Shown piece by piece: positions 25,659-37,484 of a stretch of 64,000 nucleotides of DNA. Both the position numbers and the translations under genes were made by a program. The notes below the pieces were generated by a model that was not told the DNA's origin, did no database searches, and saw only the letters and a program-made list of their open reading frames with translations. Source of the stretch: Intrasporangium calvum DSM 43043. Lineage in GTDB: Bacteria > Actinomycetota > Actinomycetes > Actinomycetales > Dermatophilaceae. The number at the start of each line of letters is the position of its first letter. Within the stretch, counting starts at the first letter, position 1. Location of the stretch: assembly GCF_000184685.1 (NCBI RefSeq), contig NC_014830.1, positions 3,348,001-3,412,000 of the forward strand, written 5' to 3'.

Positions 25659-26503
25659 CGCATCCGGACCAGAGTGAGCAGCAGCTCAGAAGGGCGCTGG
25701 GCACCATGAACGACCTCCAACCCCCCACCGACGAGCTCTTCGCCCAGCGCGCCGTGGTCCGGGGCCGCGCCCGCACGCACCGGCGGCGCAGCGCCTTCGT
25801 GGGCGCGGCCGCAGCGCTCGCCGTCGTGGCCGGGGGCGGCGGCACCTGGCTGCTCCAGAACGGTTTCCCCTCGACCTCCCTCCCGACCCCGGCGAGCCAG
25901 GCAGGGGCCGGCGCCGCGCCGGGCGAGGACGGCGTCGAGCGCGACGCGTCCGGCGGCGGCGTCAGCCCCGAAGCCCCGGGTGTGATGTCGGACCCGAACG
26001 GCATGCCGGCCGCGCGGGATGCCAGCGGCTGGTTCATCGGACCGATGACGCCGGAACGGGCGGCCTTCGAGGAGCTCGTCCCGCAGCTGACGACGACGTG
26101 GGCCGGCACCTTCTCCGGGGCCTACGCCACCGACCCGGCGAACACCTCCATCGTCGTCGCCGTGACCCGACCCGACCCGACGTTGGAGCAGCTGGTCCGC
26201 AGCGCCATGCCCGTCCCCGACGACGTGGAGTTCGTCGAGGCCGAGCACTCCTACGCCGACAAGACAGCCCTCGCCGACCAGATCCGCGCCGACACCGAGG
26301 CCCTGCGCGCGGACGGCATCACCGTCGCCACCGTCGCCCAGGACTACCGCGCCGACCGGGTCGTCGTCGCGGCCCACGGATCCGATGTCGCCCAGCGTCT
26401 CGCGAGCCGCTACGGCGCCGACTGGGTCACCGTCACCGTCCTGGCCGAGGCCCCGGCCACCACGCTCCCCGACGGGAGCACGGTGCCGACCCTCCAGCGC
26501 TGA
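25655..26503 (+). CDS. Single-pass membrane protein, probable partner (anti-sigma-like) of the SigE-family factor
   Basis: A 282-residue protein: about 45 cytoplasmic residues (TMNDLQPPTDELFAQRAVVR), one membrane helix at about 47-66, a Pro/Gly/Ala-rich spacer and an external domain from about 130 on. No recognised domain. AGGAG lies eight bases before the ATG at 25655, which overlaps the sigma stop. The layout fits a sensor that holds the sigma factor at the membrane, but no zinc anti-sigma motif is present. Confidence 0.7.
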   Translation: MTHPDQSEQQLRRALGTMNDLQPPTDELFAQRAVVRGRARTHRRRSAFVGAAAALAVVAGGGGTWLLQNGFPSTSLPTPASQAGAGAAPGEDGVERDASGGGVSPEAPGVMSDPNGMPAARDASGWFIGPMTPERAAFEELVPQLTTTWAGTFSGAYATDPANTSIVVAVTRPDPTLEQLVRSAMPVPDDVEFVEAEHSYADKTALADQIRADTEALRADGITVATVAQDYRADRVVVAAHGSDVAQRLASRYGADWVTVTVLAEAPATTLPDGSTVPTLQR

Positions 26504-26522
26504 CCGACGCCGACCTCGGAAC

Positions 26523-26558
26523 GCCCCCGCCCGGCCTCCCACCTCACCGGGCGGGGGC
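26523..26558 (+). terminator. Hairpin terminator after the SigE operon
   Basis: GCCCCCGCCCGG and CCGGGCGGGGGC form a perfect 12-bp stem with a 12-base loop, 20 bases after the membrane-protein stop. There is no T-tract, as is common in high-GC actinomycetes. Confidence 0.7.
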
Positions 26559-26566
26559 ACCCGGCG

Positions 26567-26583
26567 AGCCCAACGGCATACGG
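26567..26583 (+). repeat. Dispersed repeat family A, degenerate single copy
   Basis: AGCCCAACGGCATACGG, one change from the consensus, between the terminator hairpin and the PHP-domain gene. Confidence 0.7.
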
Positions 26584-26605
26584 CATCTGCACCTACGATC
26601 GGGCC

Positions 26606-27652
26606 ATGGAGGCACCCACCCCGCCCGAGGCCCCGATGAGCCCGCAGGACGCCCTGCGCCGCGTCGGGTTCCTCCTCGAGCGGGCGCGCGAGAGCCCCTA
26701 CCGGGTGGCGGCGTTCCGGCGGGCGGCGGAGGCGATCCGGCTCATCCCCGACGACGAGCTGCGCGAGCGCGCGGGAGCCGGCACCCTCAAGCAGATCAAG
26801 GGAATCGGCGACTCGAGCGCCGCGATCATCGGGCAGGCGCTGCGGGGGGTCGTGCCGGCATACCTCGCCACCCTCGAGCAGGAGCACGGCGCGCCGCTCA
26901 GCTGGGCGGGCGCGGAGCTCTACGCCGCCGTCGTCGGTGACCTCCACGTCCACTCCGACTGGAGCGACGGCGGCAGCCCCATCGAGGAGATGGTCCTGAC
27001 GGCGGTCGAGCTCGGCCAGGAGTGGATGGCCCTGACCGACCACTCCCCCCGCCTGACGATCGCCAACGGACTGTCCCGCGAGCGCCTCACCCAGCAGCTC
27101 GCGCGGGTCGACGCCATCAACGCATCGCTCGGCGGGTCGTTCCGGCTGCTCAAGGGGATCGAGGTCGACATCAACCTCGACGGCTCCCTGGACCAGGACC
27201 CCGACATGCTCGAGCAGCTCGATGTGGTGACCGCGTCCGTGCACTCCAAGCTGCGGCAGCCGGCCTTCGAGATGACGCCGAGAATGCTTGCAGCCGTGCG
27301 AAACCCGCGGACCAACGTGCTCGGCCACTGCACCGGTCGGCTCGTCACCGGCGGGCGCGGCAAGCGGCCGGAGTCGCAGTTCGACGCGGAGCGCGTCTTC
27401 CGCGCGTGCCTCGAGAACGACGTCGCCGTGGAGATCAACTCCCGGCCCGAGCGTCAGGACCCGCCGGACGAGCTGATCGAGCTGGCACGGGATCTCGGCT
27501 GCCTCTTCGCCATCGACTCCGACGCGCACGCACCCGGCCAGCTGGACATGAAGCTTCTCGGCTGCGAGCGCGCGGAACGGCTCCGGATCCCCGCCGAGCG
27601 CATCGTCACGACGTGGCCGGTCGAGGACCTTCTCGCGTGGGCGAAGGGGTGA
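26606..27652 (+). CDS. PHP-domain phosphoesterase with N-terminal helix-hairpin-helix (PolX C-terminal-like)
   Basis: A 348-residue protein. Residues about 10-95 hold helix-hairpin-helix DNA-binding motifs (GTLKQIKGIGDSSAAIIGQA), and from about 112 the PHP domain starts with DLHVHSDWSDGGSPIEEMV; further metal ligands are in ALTDHSPRL, GIEVDINLDGS, ASVHSK, GHCTGR and FAIDSDAHAPG. This is the arrangement of bacterial DNA polymerase X minus its polymerase core, as in the stand-alone PHP proteins of actinomycetes. A role in DNA-end or abasic-site processing is likely but not shown. ATG at 26606. Confidence 0.85.
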   Translation: MEAPTPPEAPMSPQDALRRVGFLLERARESPYRVAAFRRAAEAIRLIPDDELRERAGAGTLKQIKGIGDSSAAIIGQALRGVVPAYLATLEQEHGAPLSWAGAELYAAVVGDLHVHSDWSDGGSPIEEMVLTAVELGQEWMALTDHSPRLTIANGLSRERLTQQLARVDAINASLGGSFRLLKGIEVDINLDGSLDQDPDMLEQLDVVTASVHSKLRQPAFEMTPRMLAAVRNPRTNVLGHCTGRLVTGGRGKRPESQFDAERVFRACLENDVAVEINSRPERQDPPDELIELARDLGCLFAIDSDAHAPGQLDMKLLGCERAERLRIPAERIVTTWPVEDLLAWAKG

Positions 27653-27672
27653 CTGCTCGCCCGCCAGCCGAT

Positions 27673-27701
27673 TTGGTGGCGCGCCGAAACTCCCCTATAG
27701 T
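27673..27701 (+). promoter_or_regulatory. Promoter of the tRNA-Glu/tRNA-Asp unit
   Basis: TTGGTG at 27673-27678 and TATAGT at 27696-27701, 17 bases apart, lie 32 bases before tRNA-Glu. TATAGT is also found before tRNA-Phe. Confidence 0.65.
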
Positions 27702-27733
27702 TTCGACGTCCCAAGCGGAAAAGGTCGGGATGC

Positions 27734-27806
27734 GTCCCCATCGTCTAGCGGCCTAGGACTCCGCCCTTTCACGGCGGCAGCACGGGTTCGAATCCCGTTG
27801 GGGATA
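27734..27806 (+). tRNA. tRNA-Glu (anticodon TTC)
   Basis: A 73-base cloverleaf. The acceptor stem is GTCCCCA against TGGGGAT, the anticodon stem CCGCC/GGCGG encloses CTTTCAC with anticodon TTC, and the T-arm is CGGGTTCGAATCCCG. CCA is not encoded. Followed 21 bases later by tRNA-Asp. Confidence 0.95.
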
Positions 27807-27827
27807 CGTACGACAATTCCATAGCAA

Positions 27828-27901
27828 GGCCCCGTAGCGCAGTTGGTTAGCGCGCCGCCCTGTCACGGCGGAGGTCGCCGGTTCGAGCCCGGTCGGGGTC
27901 G
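27828..27901 (+). tRNA. tRNA-Asp (anticodon GTC)
   Basis: A 74-base cloverleaf. The acceptor is GGCCCCG against CGGGGTC with one G-T pair, the anticodon stem CCGCC/GGCGG encloses CTGTCAC with anticodon GTC, and the T-arm is CCGGTTCGAGCCCGG. CCA is not encoded. Confidence 0.95.
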
Positions 27902-27912
27902 CCCAGAAGGAG

Positions 27913-27940
27913 GGCGCCGTTCCAGAAGGAGCGGCGCCTT
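27913..27940 (+). terminator. Terminator of the tRNA-Glu/tRNA-Asp unit
   Basis: GGCGCCG (27913-27919) and CGGCGCC (27932-27938) form a 7-bp stem with a 12-base loop, followed by TTTC. Confidence 0.65.
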
Positions 27941-27973
27941 TCGCATGCCCTCGTGCCGTCCAGCCATCGTGGC

Positions 27974-27988
27974 GTATGCCGCTGAGCT
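27974..27988 (-). repeat. Dispersed repeat family A, single copy
   Basis: GTATGCCGCTGAGCT in the 147-base gap between the tRNA terminator and the convergent PucR-type regulator gene. Confidence 0.8.
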
Positions 27989-28087
27989 GGCTCCCCCTCG
28001 CGCCGGCCGTCCCAGCCCTCCCGTGCGCTGCGGTCCCGCCGGATCGGGGCCCCCGGTCCGGATCTGCCGGGCGAGACAGGCGGTCCC

Positions 28088-29266
28088 TCAGCGGTAGCCG
28101 GCCCGGAGGACGAGCTCGAGCTCGAACCGGGCCTGGGGGTCGTCGAGCTCGCCGCCGAACAGCTCCTTGAGCTGACCGACCCGGTAGCCGACGGTCTGCT
28201 GGTGGACGAAGAGCTCCGCGGCGATCGGGGCCCGCTGCCCCTGGTGGCGTAGCCAGGCCAGGAGGGTCTCGGCGAGCCGGGCCCGGACCGCTGGTCGCAG
28301 CCCCTCGAGCGGCGCGAGCCGGCGGCGGGCGAGGTCGGCGGTGGCGAGCGGCTCGGCATGCACGACCAGCTCCGCGAGGTGGTCCTCGACCCACACGGGC
28401 CGGTCCCCCTCGGCCGTCGGGCCGCCGAGGCCGTGCGCGCCGGCGGAGACGGCGAGGTGCAACGACTCGGCTGCCTGCTGCCAGGGCCGCTCGGGGCCGA
28501 TGATGGCGTGGCGGCCACGGAGGGCCCGGTTCAGCTCCTTGGTCCGGGCGGCGCGGTTGCCGAACGGCATGAGGACCGCCGCCTCCGTCCCTCGTTCGGC
28601 GACGAGCGCCTCGGGGCCGAGGGCGCCCCGGACCCCGTCGAGACGGCTGGAGGGCAGGGTGGCGACGACGAGCGCCTCGGGCAGCACCCAGCCGAGCGCA
28701 GTCGCCGCGCGGGTCACCCCGACCTCGGTCTCGCCGCGGAGGATCATCTCGAGCAGCTCGCCGCGGCGCCGCTGGTGCTCGCCGGCGCGTTCGGACTGCT
28801 CGAGCGCGTAGCCCTGGGCACTGGCCGCCGAGAGCTCGTCGATGTAGGCGAAGAGGGACTCCCCCAGCGCGAGGATGACGTCGGGGGCGAGCTGGGAGAC
28901 GTCGACGGTGCGGGAGATGGCCCGGAGCGTCACCCTGGCGCCATATCGGTAGGCGGAGAGGAGCGACTCGAGGCTGCGGCCGGAGCGGACCTCGCCCCGG
29001 CCGAGGTTCTCGTACACCCACTTGCCGTCCTCGGACAGGGCCGGGAGGCGGGTGCCGGGCAGGTCGAGGAACCGGTGCAGGGCGATCGTGACACCCTGTC
29101 GGACGCCCTGGCCGAACCGTCCCTCCATCGGCATCGCATAGACCGGCACGTCCCGGGGTATCCCCTCGATGATCGCCTCGACGACCTCGGAGACGACAGG
29201 CCGGAGAACGTCACTGATTTCGGTCGGTAGAGACAACCAGGGTGGGTCAGAAGTGGCCTGTGGCAT
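28088..29266 (-). CDS. PucR/CdaR-type transcriptional regulator
   Basis: A 392-residue regulator. The C-terminus has the PucR helix-turn-helix: LAETLLAWLRHQGQRAPIAA, ELFVHQQTVGYRVGQLKELF, with the usual ending LELVLRAGYR. The N-terminal 200 residues are a helical GGDEF-like/sensor region with no clear ligand site. The ATG at 29266 has GGGAG at about seven bases and the frame upstream has no support. It diverges from the reductase/desaturase operon with a 100-base gap, so it is the likely regulator of that operon; PucR relatives control fatty-acid genes in some actinomycetes, but orthology is not shown. Confidence 0.85.
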   Translation of the reverse strand: MPQATSDPPWLSLPTEISDVLRPVVSEVVEAIIEGIPRDVPVYAMPMEGRFGQGVRQGVTIALHRFLDLPGTRLPALSEDGKWVYENLGRGEVRSGRSLESLLSAYRYGARVTLRAISRTVDVSQLAPDVILALGESLFAYIDELSAASAQGYALEQSERAGEHQRRRGELLEMILRGETEVGVTRAATALGWVLPEALVVATLPSSRLDGVRGALGPEALVAERGTEAAVLMPFGNRAARTKELNRALRGRHAIIGPERPWQQAAESLHLAVSAGAHGLGGPTAEGDRPVWVEDHLAELVVHAEPLATADLARRRLAPLEGLRPAVRARLAETLLAWLRHQGQRAPIAAELFVHQQTVGYRVGQLKELFGGELDDPQARFELELVLRAGYR

Positions 29267-29366
29267 GTCCGGCTCCCAGTTTTTGTTGCCACCCGATAGT
29301 TTCTGGAACCAAAGAGTACCTCGCACCCCAAGACGTGGACCCCCTGTTCGACGGATAGTGGATCGT

Positions 29367-30434
29367 ATGCCCCCGTTCCGTGCCCTGCGCCGCGCCGCCT
29401 CGGTGCTGACGACGCCGCTGGCCCCCGAGGACTTCCTCGGGCTGGTGAACCCGCTCGCGTCGACCCGGCAGCTGCGCGGAGTCGTCACCCGGGTCATCCC
29501 CGAGACGAGCGACTCGGCGACGATCCAGTTCCGGCCCGGCAGGGGCTGGAACCCGCACGAGGCCGGGCAGTGGGCCCGGATCGGCGTCGAGATCGACGGG
29601 GTCCGCCAGTGGCGCAGCTACTCCCTGTCCGCGCCCGCTGGGGCCGACCCGGCCATCACGGTGACAGCCATCGGCTTCGTCTCGACCGCTCTCGTCCGTG
29701 ACACCAAGCCCGGCGACGTGCTCTTCCTCGACGTCCCGCAGGGCGACTTCGTCCTCCCCCAGCATCCGCGCCCGCTCCTCATGCTCACCGCAGGCAGCGG
29801 TCTCACCCCCGTGATGTCGATGATCCGCACCCTGGTGCCGCGCCGACCCGATGCCGACGTCGTGCTGGTCCACTCGGCCCGGACCCGCGCGGACGCCCTC
29901 TTCCACGACGAGCTGCTCGAGCTGTCGGACCAGTTCCCCGGCCTCACCGTCAGGCACTGGTTCACCCGGGAGCAGGACGGCCGCCGGATCGACCTCTCCG
30001 ACTTCAGCGACCTCGAGTCCCTGTGCCCGGACTGGCGACGCCGCGCGGCCTACGCGTGCGGGCCCGCCGACTTCCTCGACGAGGCCACCGCCCTGTGGGA
30101 GTCACACGCCGGCGAGGCCGCAGCCGACCTGACCATCGAACGCTTCGCACCCGCCCTGCTCCCGGGCACCGGCGGGGAGGGCGGGCTCGTGACGTTCGAG
30201 AAGTCGGACAAGGAGATCGAGGCCGACGGCGACACGCCGCTCCTCGAGGCGGGCGAGCAGTGCGGCGTCGTCATGCCGAGCGGCTGCCGCATGGGCATCT
30301 GCCGCAGCTGCCTGACACCGCTCGTCGCCGGGCGGGTACGGGACCTGCGCACCGGTGAGGTGCACGGCGACGAGGGCGAGCTCATCCAGACGTGCATCAA
30401 CGCGGCTGCCGGACCTGTCCACCTGGACATCTGA
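29367..30434 (+). CDS. Flavin/2Fe-2S oxidoreductase, electron donor for the desaturase (Rv3230c-like)
   Basis: A 355-residue protein: FAD-binding (WRSYSLSAPAG, residues about 90-100), NAD(P)-binding (MLTAGSGLTPVMSMIR, about 140-155, and YACGPADFLDEA) and a C-terminal plant-type ferredoxin with CGVVMPSGCRMGICRSC and a last cysteine in IQTCINAA, giving the C-x5-C-x2-C...C iron-sulfur set. This is the layout of Mycobacterium tuberculosis Rv3230c, which passes electrons to DesA3. The desaturase gene follows 17 bases after its stop. Start ATG at 29367; GTG at 29358 is possible. Confidence 0.88.
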   Translation: MPPFRALRRAASVLTTPLAPEDFLGLVNPLASTRQLRGVVTRVIPETSDSATIQFRPGRGWNPHEAGQWARIGVEIDGVRQWRSYSLSAPAGADPAITVTAIGFVSTALVRDTKPGDVLFLDVPQGDFVLPQHPRPLLMLTAGSGLTPVMSMIRTLVPRRPDADVVLVHSARTRADALFHDELLELSDQFPGLTVRHWFTREQDGRRIDLSDFSDLESLCPDWRRRAAYACGPADFLDEATALWESHAGEAAADLTIERFAPALLPGTGGEGGLVTFEKSDKEIEADGDTPLLEAGEQCGVVMPSGCRMGICRSCLTPLVAGRVRDLRTGEVHGDEGELIQTCINAAAGPVHLDI

Positions 30435-30451
30435 GAAGGGAAACACCCGAC

Positions 30452-31744
30452 ATGACCACCACGGTGAACACACCCCCGGACACCGACCGACGCGCCGACG
30501 ACCTCGGCAGCGCCCCGACACCTGAGGCACAACCGTCGGGCCCGCGCCCACGCATGCCCATCACCGGCTCTCGAGGCGGCCCCACCGTCCGTCCGCCGGC
30601 AGCGGCCCACCTGAGCGACGCTGACGTCGAGCGCCTCGGGCAGGAGCTCGACGCCATCCGCGACCGGGTCCTCGCCTCGCGCGGTGCGAAGGACGCTGCC
30701 TACATCCGCCGCGTCATCAAGGTCCAGCGCACCCTCGAGCTCGCGGGCCGCGCCACCCTGCTCCTGTCGAAGCGCCGGAGCGCCTTCTTCGCCGGCACGG
30801 CCATGCTCTCGGTCGCCAAGATCCTCGAGAACATGGAGATCGGGCACAACGTCCTGCACGGCCAGTGGGACTGGATGCGCGACCCCGACATCCACTCGAC
30901 GACGTGGGAGTGGGACTTCGTCACGCCGGCGCGCGCCTGGAAGCACACCCACAACGACCTCCACCACACCTGGACCAACGTGCTCGGCAAGGACAAGGAC
31001 GTGGGCTACTCGACCCTGCGCATGTCCGAGCAGCAGCCGTGGAAGCCCGCCAACCTGCTCAACCCGGTCATCAACCTGTGGCTCGCGCCGTTCTTCGAGT
31101 GGGGGATCGCCATCTACGACCTCGAGCTCGAGGCGTGGCAGGACGGCGAGAAGCCGACCGCGGACCTCGTCCGCGACCTCAAGGAGACCGGCCGCAAGGC
31201 CCTCAAGCAGTTCGCCAAGGACTACGCCGCGACGCCCGGGGCAGCTGCGTTGTTCGGCTCTGGGAAGCAGGCCTTCTGGGGGACCTTCACCGCCAACGCG
31301 GTCCGCAACCTGTGGGCTCACTCCGTGATCTTCTGTGGTCACTTCCCCGACGGTGTCGACGTCTTCACCGAGGAGATGATCGAGGGCGAGACGCGTGGCG
31401 ACTGGTACATCCGCCAGATGCTCGGCTCCGCCAACATCTCCGGCAGCACGCTGATGCACATCATGACGGGCAACCTCAGCCACCAGATCGAGCACCACTG
31501 CTTCCCCGACCTGCCGAGCAACCACTACGCCGAGGTCGCGGTCGAGATGCGCGAGATCTGCGAGCGTTACGGCCTGCCCTACACGACCGGCCCGATGTAC
31601 CGGCAGGTCGCACAGACCTGGGCCAAGGTCTTCCGCCTCGCCCTCCCCCCGAAGGCGAACCGCCGGCCCAAGCAGGCCGTGAACCAGACCCCGCCGGCGG
31701 TCCGCCGGTCCTCTCCCCTGCCCATGGCGGCGCATGGGCTCTGA
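30452..31744 (+). CDS. Acyl-CoA/fatty-acid desaturase (DesA3-like)
   Basis: A 430-residue membrane di-iron enzyme. The three histidine boxes are visible: GHNVLHGQWDW, HTHNDLHHTWTN and HQIEHHCFPD. About 55 N-terminal residues are Pro/Thr-rich and disordered before the catalytic domain. It probably makes delta-9 unsaturated fatty acids (oleoyl from stearoyl) with electrons from the preceding reductase. Start ATG at 30452 after GAGAAGGG. Membrane stretches are modest, as in DesA3. Confidence 0.88.
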   Translation: MTTTVNTPPDTDRRADDLGSAPTPEAQPSGPRPRMPITGSRGGPTVRPPAAAHLSDADVERLGQELDAIRDRVLASRGAKDAAYIRRVIKVQRTLELAGRATLLLSKRRSAFFAGTAMLSVAKILENMEIGHNVLHGQWDWMRDPDIHSTTWEWDFVTPARAWKHTHNDLHHTWTNVLGKDKDVGYSTLRMSEQQPWKPANLLNPVINLWLAPFFEWGIAIYDLELEAWQDGEKPTADLVRDLKETGRKALKQFAKDYAATPGAAALFGSGKQAFWGTFTANAVRNLWAHSVIFCGHFPDGVDVFTEEMIEGETRGDWYIRQMLGSANISGSTLMHIMTGNLSHQIEHHCFPDLPSNHYAEVAVEMREICERYGLPYTTGPMYRQVAQTWAKVFRLALPPKANRRPKQAVNQTPPAVRRSSPLPMAAHGL

Positions 31745-32438
31745 CGCGGTGATGGGCCGCGACCTGCGACGCGCGGCCTTCTTCGACCTGGACCGGACCC
31801 TCATCCGGGGCTCGGCGAACTACCCGCTCGCCGTGGCGGCCTTCCGCCGCGGTCACGTGCCGTGGTGGGACCTCGTCAAGGACACCGTCAACGCGATCTC
31901 CTTCCACCGCAAGGGGTCGACGGACGCGCAGTCGGCGGCGTTGCGGGAGCGGATCCTCGGCGCGGTGGCCGGCACGCCGCAGGCCGACATCGTGCACCTC
32001 ACCGACGAGATCGTCCCCCGGATCGTCCGGCGCCTCATCCCGGAGTCGGCGGCCCTGCTCGCCGAGGCGAAGGCCGCCGCGATGGACCGCATCGTCGTGT
32101 CCGCCTCGCCGATCGAGCTCGTCGGCCGGATCGCCTCGGCGCTCGGACTCGAGGGCGCCGTGGCGACCCGGAGCGAGCTCGACGACGACGGGCGCTACAC
32201 CGGGCGGCTGATGGGCGAGTTCTGCTACCACCACGGCAAGGTCATCGAGATCGAGAAGCTCGCCGCCGAGCGCGGGTACGACCTGGCGTCGAGCGCCGCC
32301 TACAGCGACTCCATCAGTGACCTGCCGATGCTCGAACGGGTGGGCACCCCCGTGGCTGTCAACCCGGACGGGGAGCTGCGGCGGCTGGCGCTCGCCCGCG
32401 GGTGGCGGGTCGTCGAGGTCGGCCGGAAGCGCCACTGA
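31734..32438 (+). CDS. HAD-IB family phosphatase (SerB-like)
   Basis: A 234-residue HAD hydrolase. Motif I FFDLDRTLIRGSA with nucleophile Asp, motif II VVSASPIEL, Lys in HHGKVIEIEKL and motif III YSDSISDLPMLERVGTPVAV. Family members dephosphorylate phosphoserine, lysophosphatidic acid or other small substrates; after a desaturase, a lipid intermediate is plausible but unproven. The ATG at 31734 lies inside the end of the desaturase gene (11-base overlap); ATG at 31752 is an alternative. Confidence 0.85.
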   Translation: MGSDAVMGRDLRRAAFFDLDRTLIRGSANYPLAVAAFRRGHVPWWDLVKDTVNAISFHRKGSTDAQSAALRERILGAVAGTPQADIVHLTDEIVPRIVRRLIPESAALLAEAKAAAMDRIVVSASPIELVGRIASALGLEGAVATRSELDDDGRYTGRLMGEFCYHHGKVIEIEKLAAERGYDLASSAAYSDSISDLPMLERVGTPVAVNPDGELRRLALARGWRVVEVGRKRH

Positions 32439-32454
32439 GCCTGCGGAGCGCGAG

Positions 32455-32498
32455 CGAGCCCAGCGGCATACGGCGGATTCCGTATGCCGCTGGGCTCG
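32455..32498. repeat. Dispersed repeat family A, inverted pair; likely bidirectional terminator
   Basis: CGAGCCCAGCGGCATACGG, a six-base loop, and CCGTATGCCGCTGGGCTCG form a perfect 19-bp stem. It lies 17 bases after the HAD gene stop and 33 bases before the 3' end of a leftward trypsin remnant, so here it is placed as a two-way terminator would be. Confidence 0.88.
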
Positions 32499-32530
32499 TC
32501 AGGAGCCCGACGTCCCGTCGGGCGCGGGGC

Positions 32531-32850
32531 TCAGCTCAGGAAGGACTGCACCCAGTCGAGCACGTAGTCGCGGTCGACGCGCATGACGCCCCCCGTGCCC
32601 CCGCAGGTGGAGTTGAGGCCGAAGGACGTGACGCCCGCGACGACGTTGGTGCTGCCGAGGAAGTTCGGGCCACCGGAGTCACCGAAGCAGGTGCCACCGG
32701 TGTTGGTGTTGTTCGACAGCAGCAGCGACTGGTCGCCGGTGAAGCCGGTGTTGATCTGGAGCAGGTGCGGGTGGGCGACCATCCGGACCCGGTCGGCCTG
32801 GGTCTTCCACGACGGCCCCCACGGTAACCGCGGAGCTGCCCGGGTGGAAG
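32531..32850 (-). pseudogene. C-terminal remnant of a secreted trypsin-like (S1) serine protease
   Basis: The leftward frame has GGTCFGDSGGPNFLGSTN with the catalytic-serine motif GDSGGP, then VAGVTSFGLNSTCGG and the terminal helix YVLDWVQSFLS of a chymotrypsin-fold protease. The upstream frame carries WGPSWKTQADRVRMV, but nothing of the His or Asp part of the catalytic triad: it runs straight into the 3' end of the DHOD-like gene two bases away. The gene has lost its first half and signal peptide. A paired copy of repeat A borders its 3' side. Confidence 0.75.
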
Positions 32851-32852
32851 GA

Positions 32853-33877
32853 CTAGCGGATGCCGAGTGAGGAGTAGGTGTCGCGACCGCGCTGCAGCGC
32901 GGCGACGTAGCCGGCCCGCTCGTAGGCGGTGACGTCGGTGTCGGCGGGGACGGCCAGCCGGCCCCGCACCTGGTCCAGCGAGGTGAGCTCCTTGCGGACG
33001 AGCCAGTCCTCGAGGCCCTGCACGAGGGTCGCGGCGTGCTGGACGCCGTGCCGCAGGAGCGCCGAGGCGGTCATGACGACGTCGGCACCGGCGAGCAGGT
33101 AGGCGGCGACGTCCTCGGCGCGCTCCACCCCGGTCGTCGCCGCGAGCGACGCCCGGACCTGTCCGTGGAGGATCGCGATCCACGATCGGGGCAGGCGGGC
33201 CTCCTCGGGACGCGAGAGCACGACGCCCGGCTCGACGACCATCCGCTCCGGGTCGACGTCCGGGTGGAGGAAGCGGTTGAAGAGCACGAGGCCGTCGGCG
33301 CCGGCCTCGTCGAGCCGGAGCGCCATCTCGCCGAGGGAGCTGAAGTGCGGGCTCAGCTTGACCGCGACGGGGATGCTGACGCTCTCCTTGACCTCGCGGA
33401 GGATCTCGACGTGCCGGTCCTCGACGAGCCGCCCCGGGGTGCGCGGGTCACCTGGGACGAAGTAGATGTTCAGCTCGATGGCCGCCGCGCCGGCGTCCTG
33501 CATCGACCGCGCGAAGCGGGTCCAGCCGCCCTCGGTGCTGCCGTTGAGGCTGGCGATGAGCGGCACGTCGATACCCGACGCGGCCCGTTCGATGAGCCGG
33601 AGGTAGCGGAGCACCGAGCTCGGCTCGGCCGTCGGCCGGGCCGAGCTCGGGAAGTACGACATGGCCTCGCCGAACGCGTGCTCGTGCGCCTCGACGATGG
33701 CGAGGTCGCGCAGCTCCTCCCGGTTGACCTCCTCCTCGAAGAGCGAGTAGAGGACGATCGCCCCCACCCCGGAGTCCGCCAGCGCGAGCACCCGGTCGAG
33801 CGACACGGAAAGCGGCGACGCCGACGCGACGAGCGGGTTGCGCAGGTCGAGGCCGAGGTAGCGCGTGGTCAGGTCCA

Positions 33878-33878
<1 letters not shown>
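32853..33878 (-). CDS. Dihydroorotate-dehydrogenase-like FMN protein
   Basis: A 341-residue TIM-barrel protein of the DHOD-like family: TTRYLGLDLRNPLVASASPL, IASLNGSTEGGWTRFARSMQ, AAIELNIYFVP, IPVAVKLSPHFSSLG, GLVLFNRFLHPD and ADVVMTASALLRHG. The set differs from true PyrD (the catalytic Cys/Ser loop is not evident) and matches the stand-alone proteins often found beside pyruvate:ferredoxin oxidoreductase. It probably reduces or oxidises a small cyclic substrate with FMN. It overlaps the nifJ stop by one base (TGATG). Confidence 0.82.
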
Positions 33879-37483
<3,605 letters not shown>

Positions 37484-37484
37484 G

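Noticed and set aside
26523-26583. Treating the GC hairpin and repeat A as one element
   Set aside because: The 12-bp hairpin is unrelated in sequence to repeat A and is placed as a terminator; the repeat copy after it is separate.
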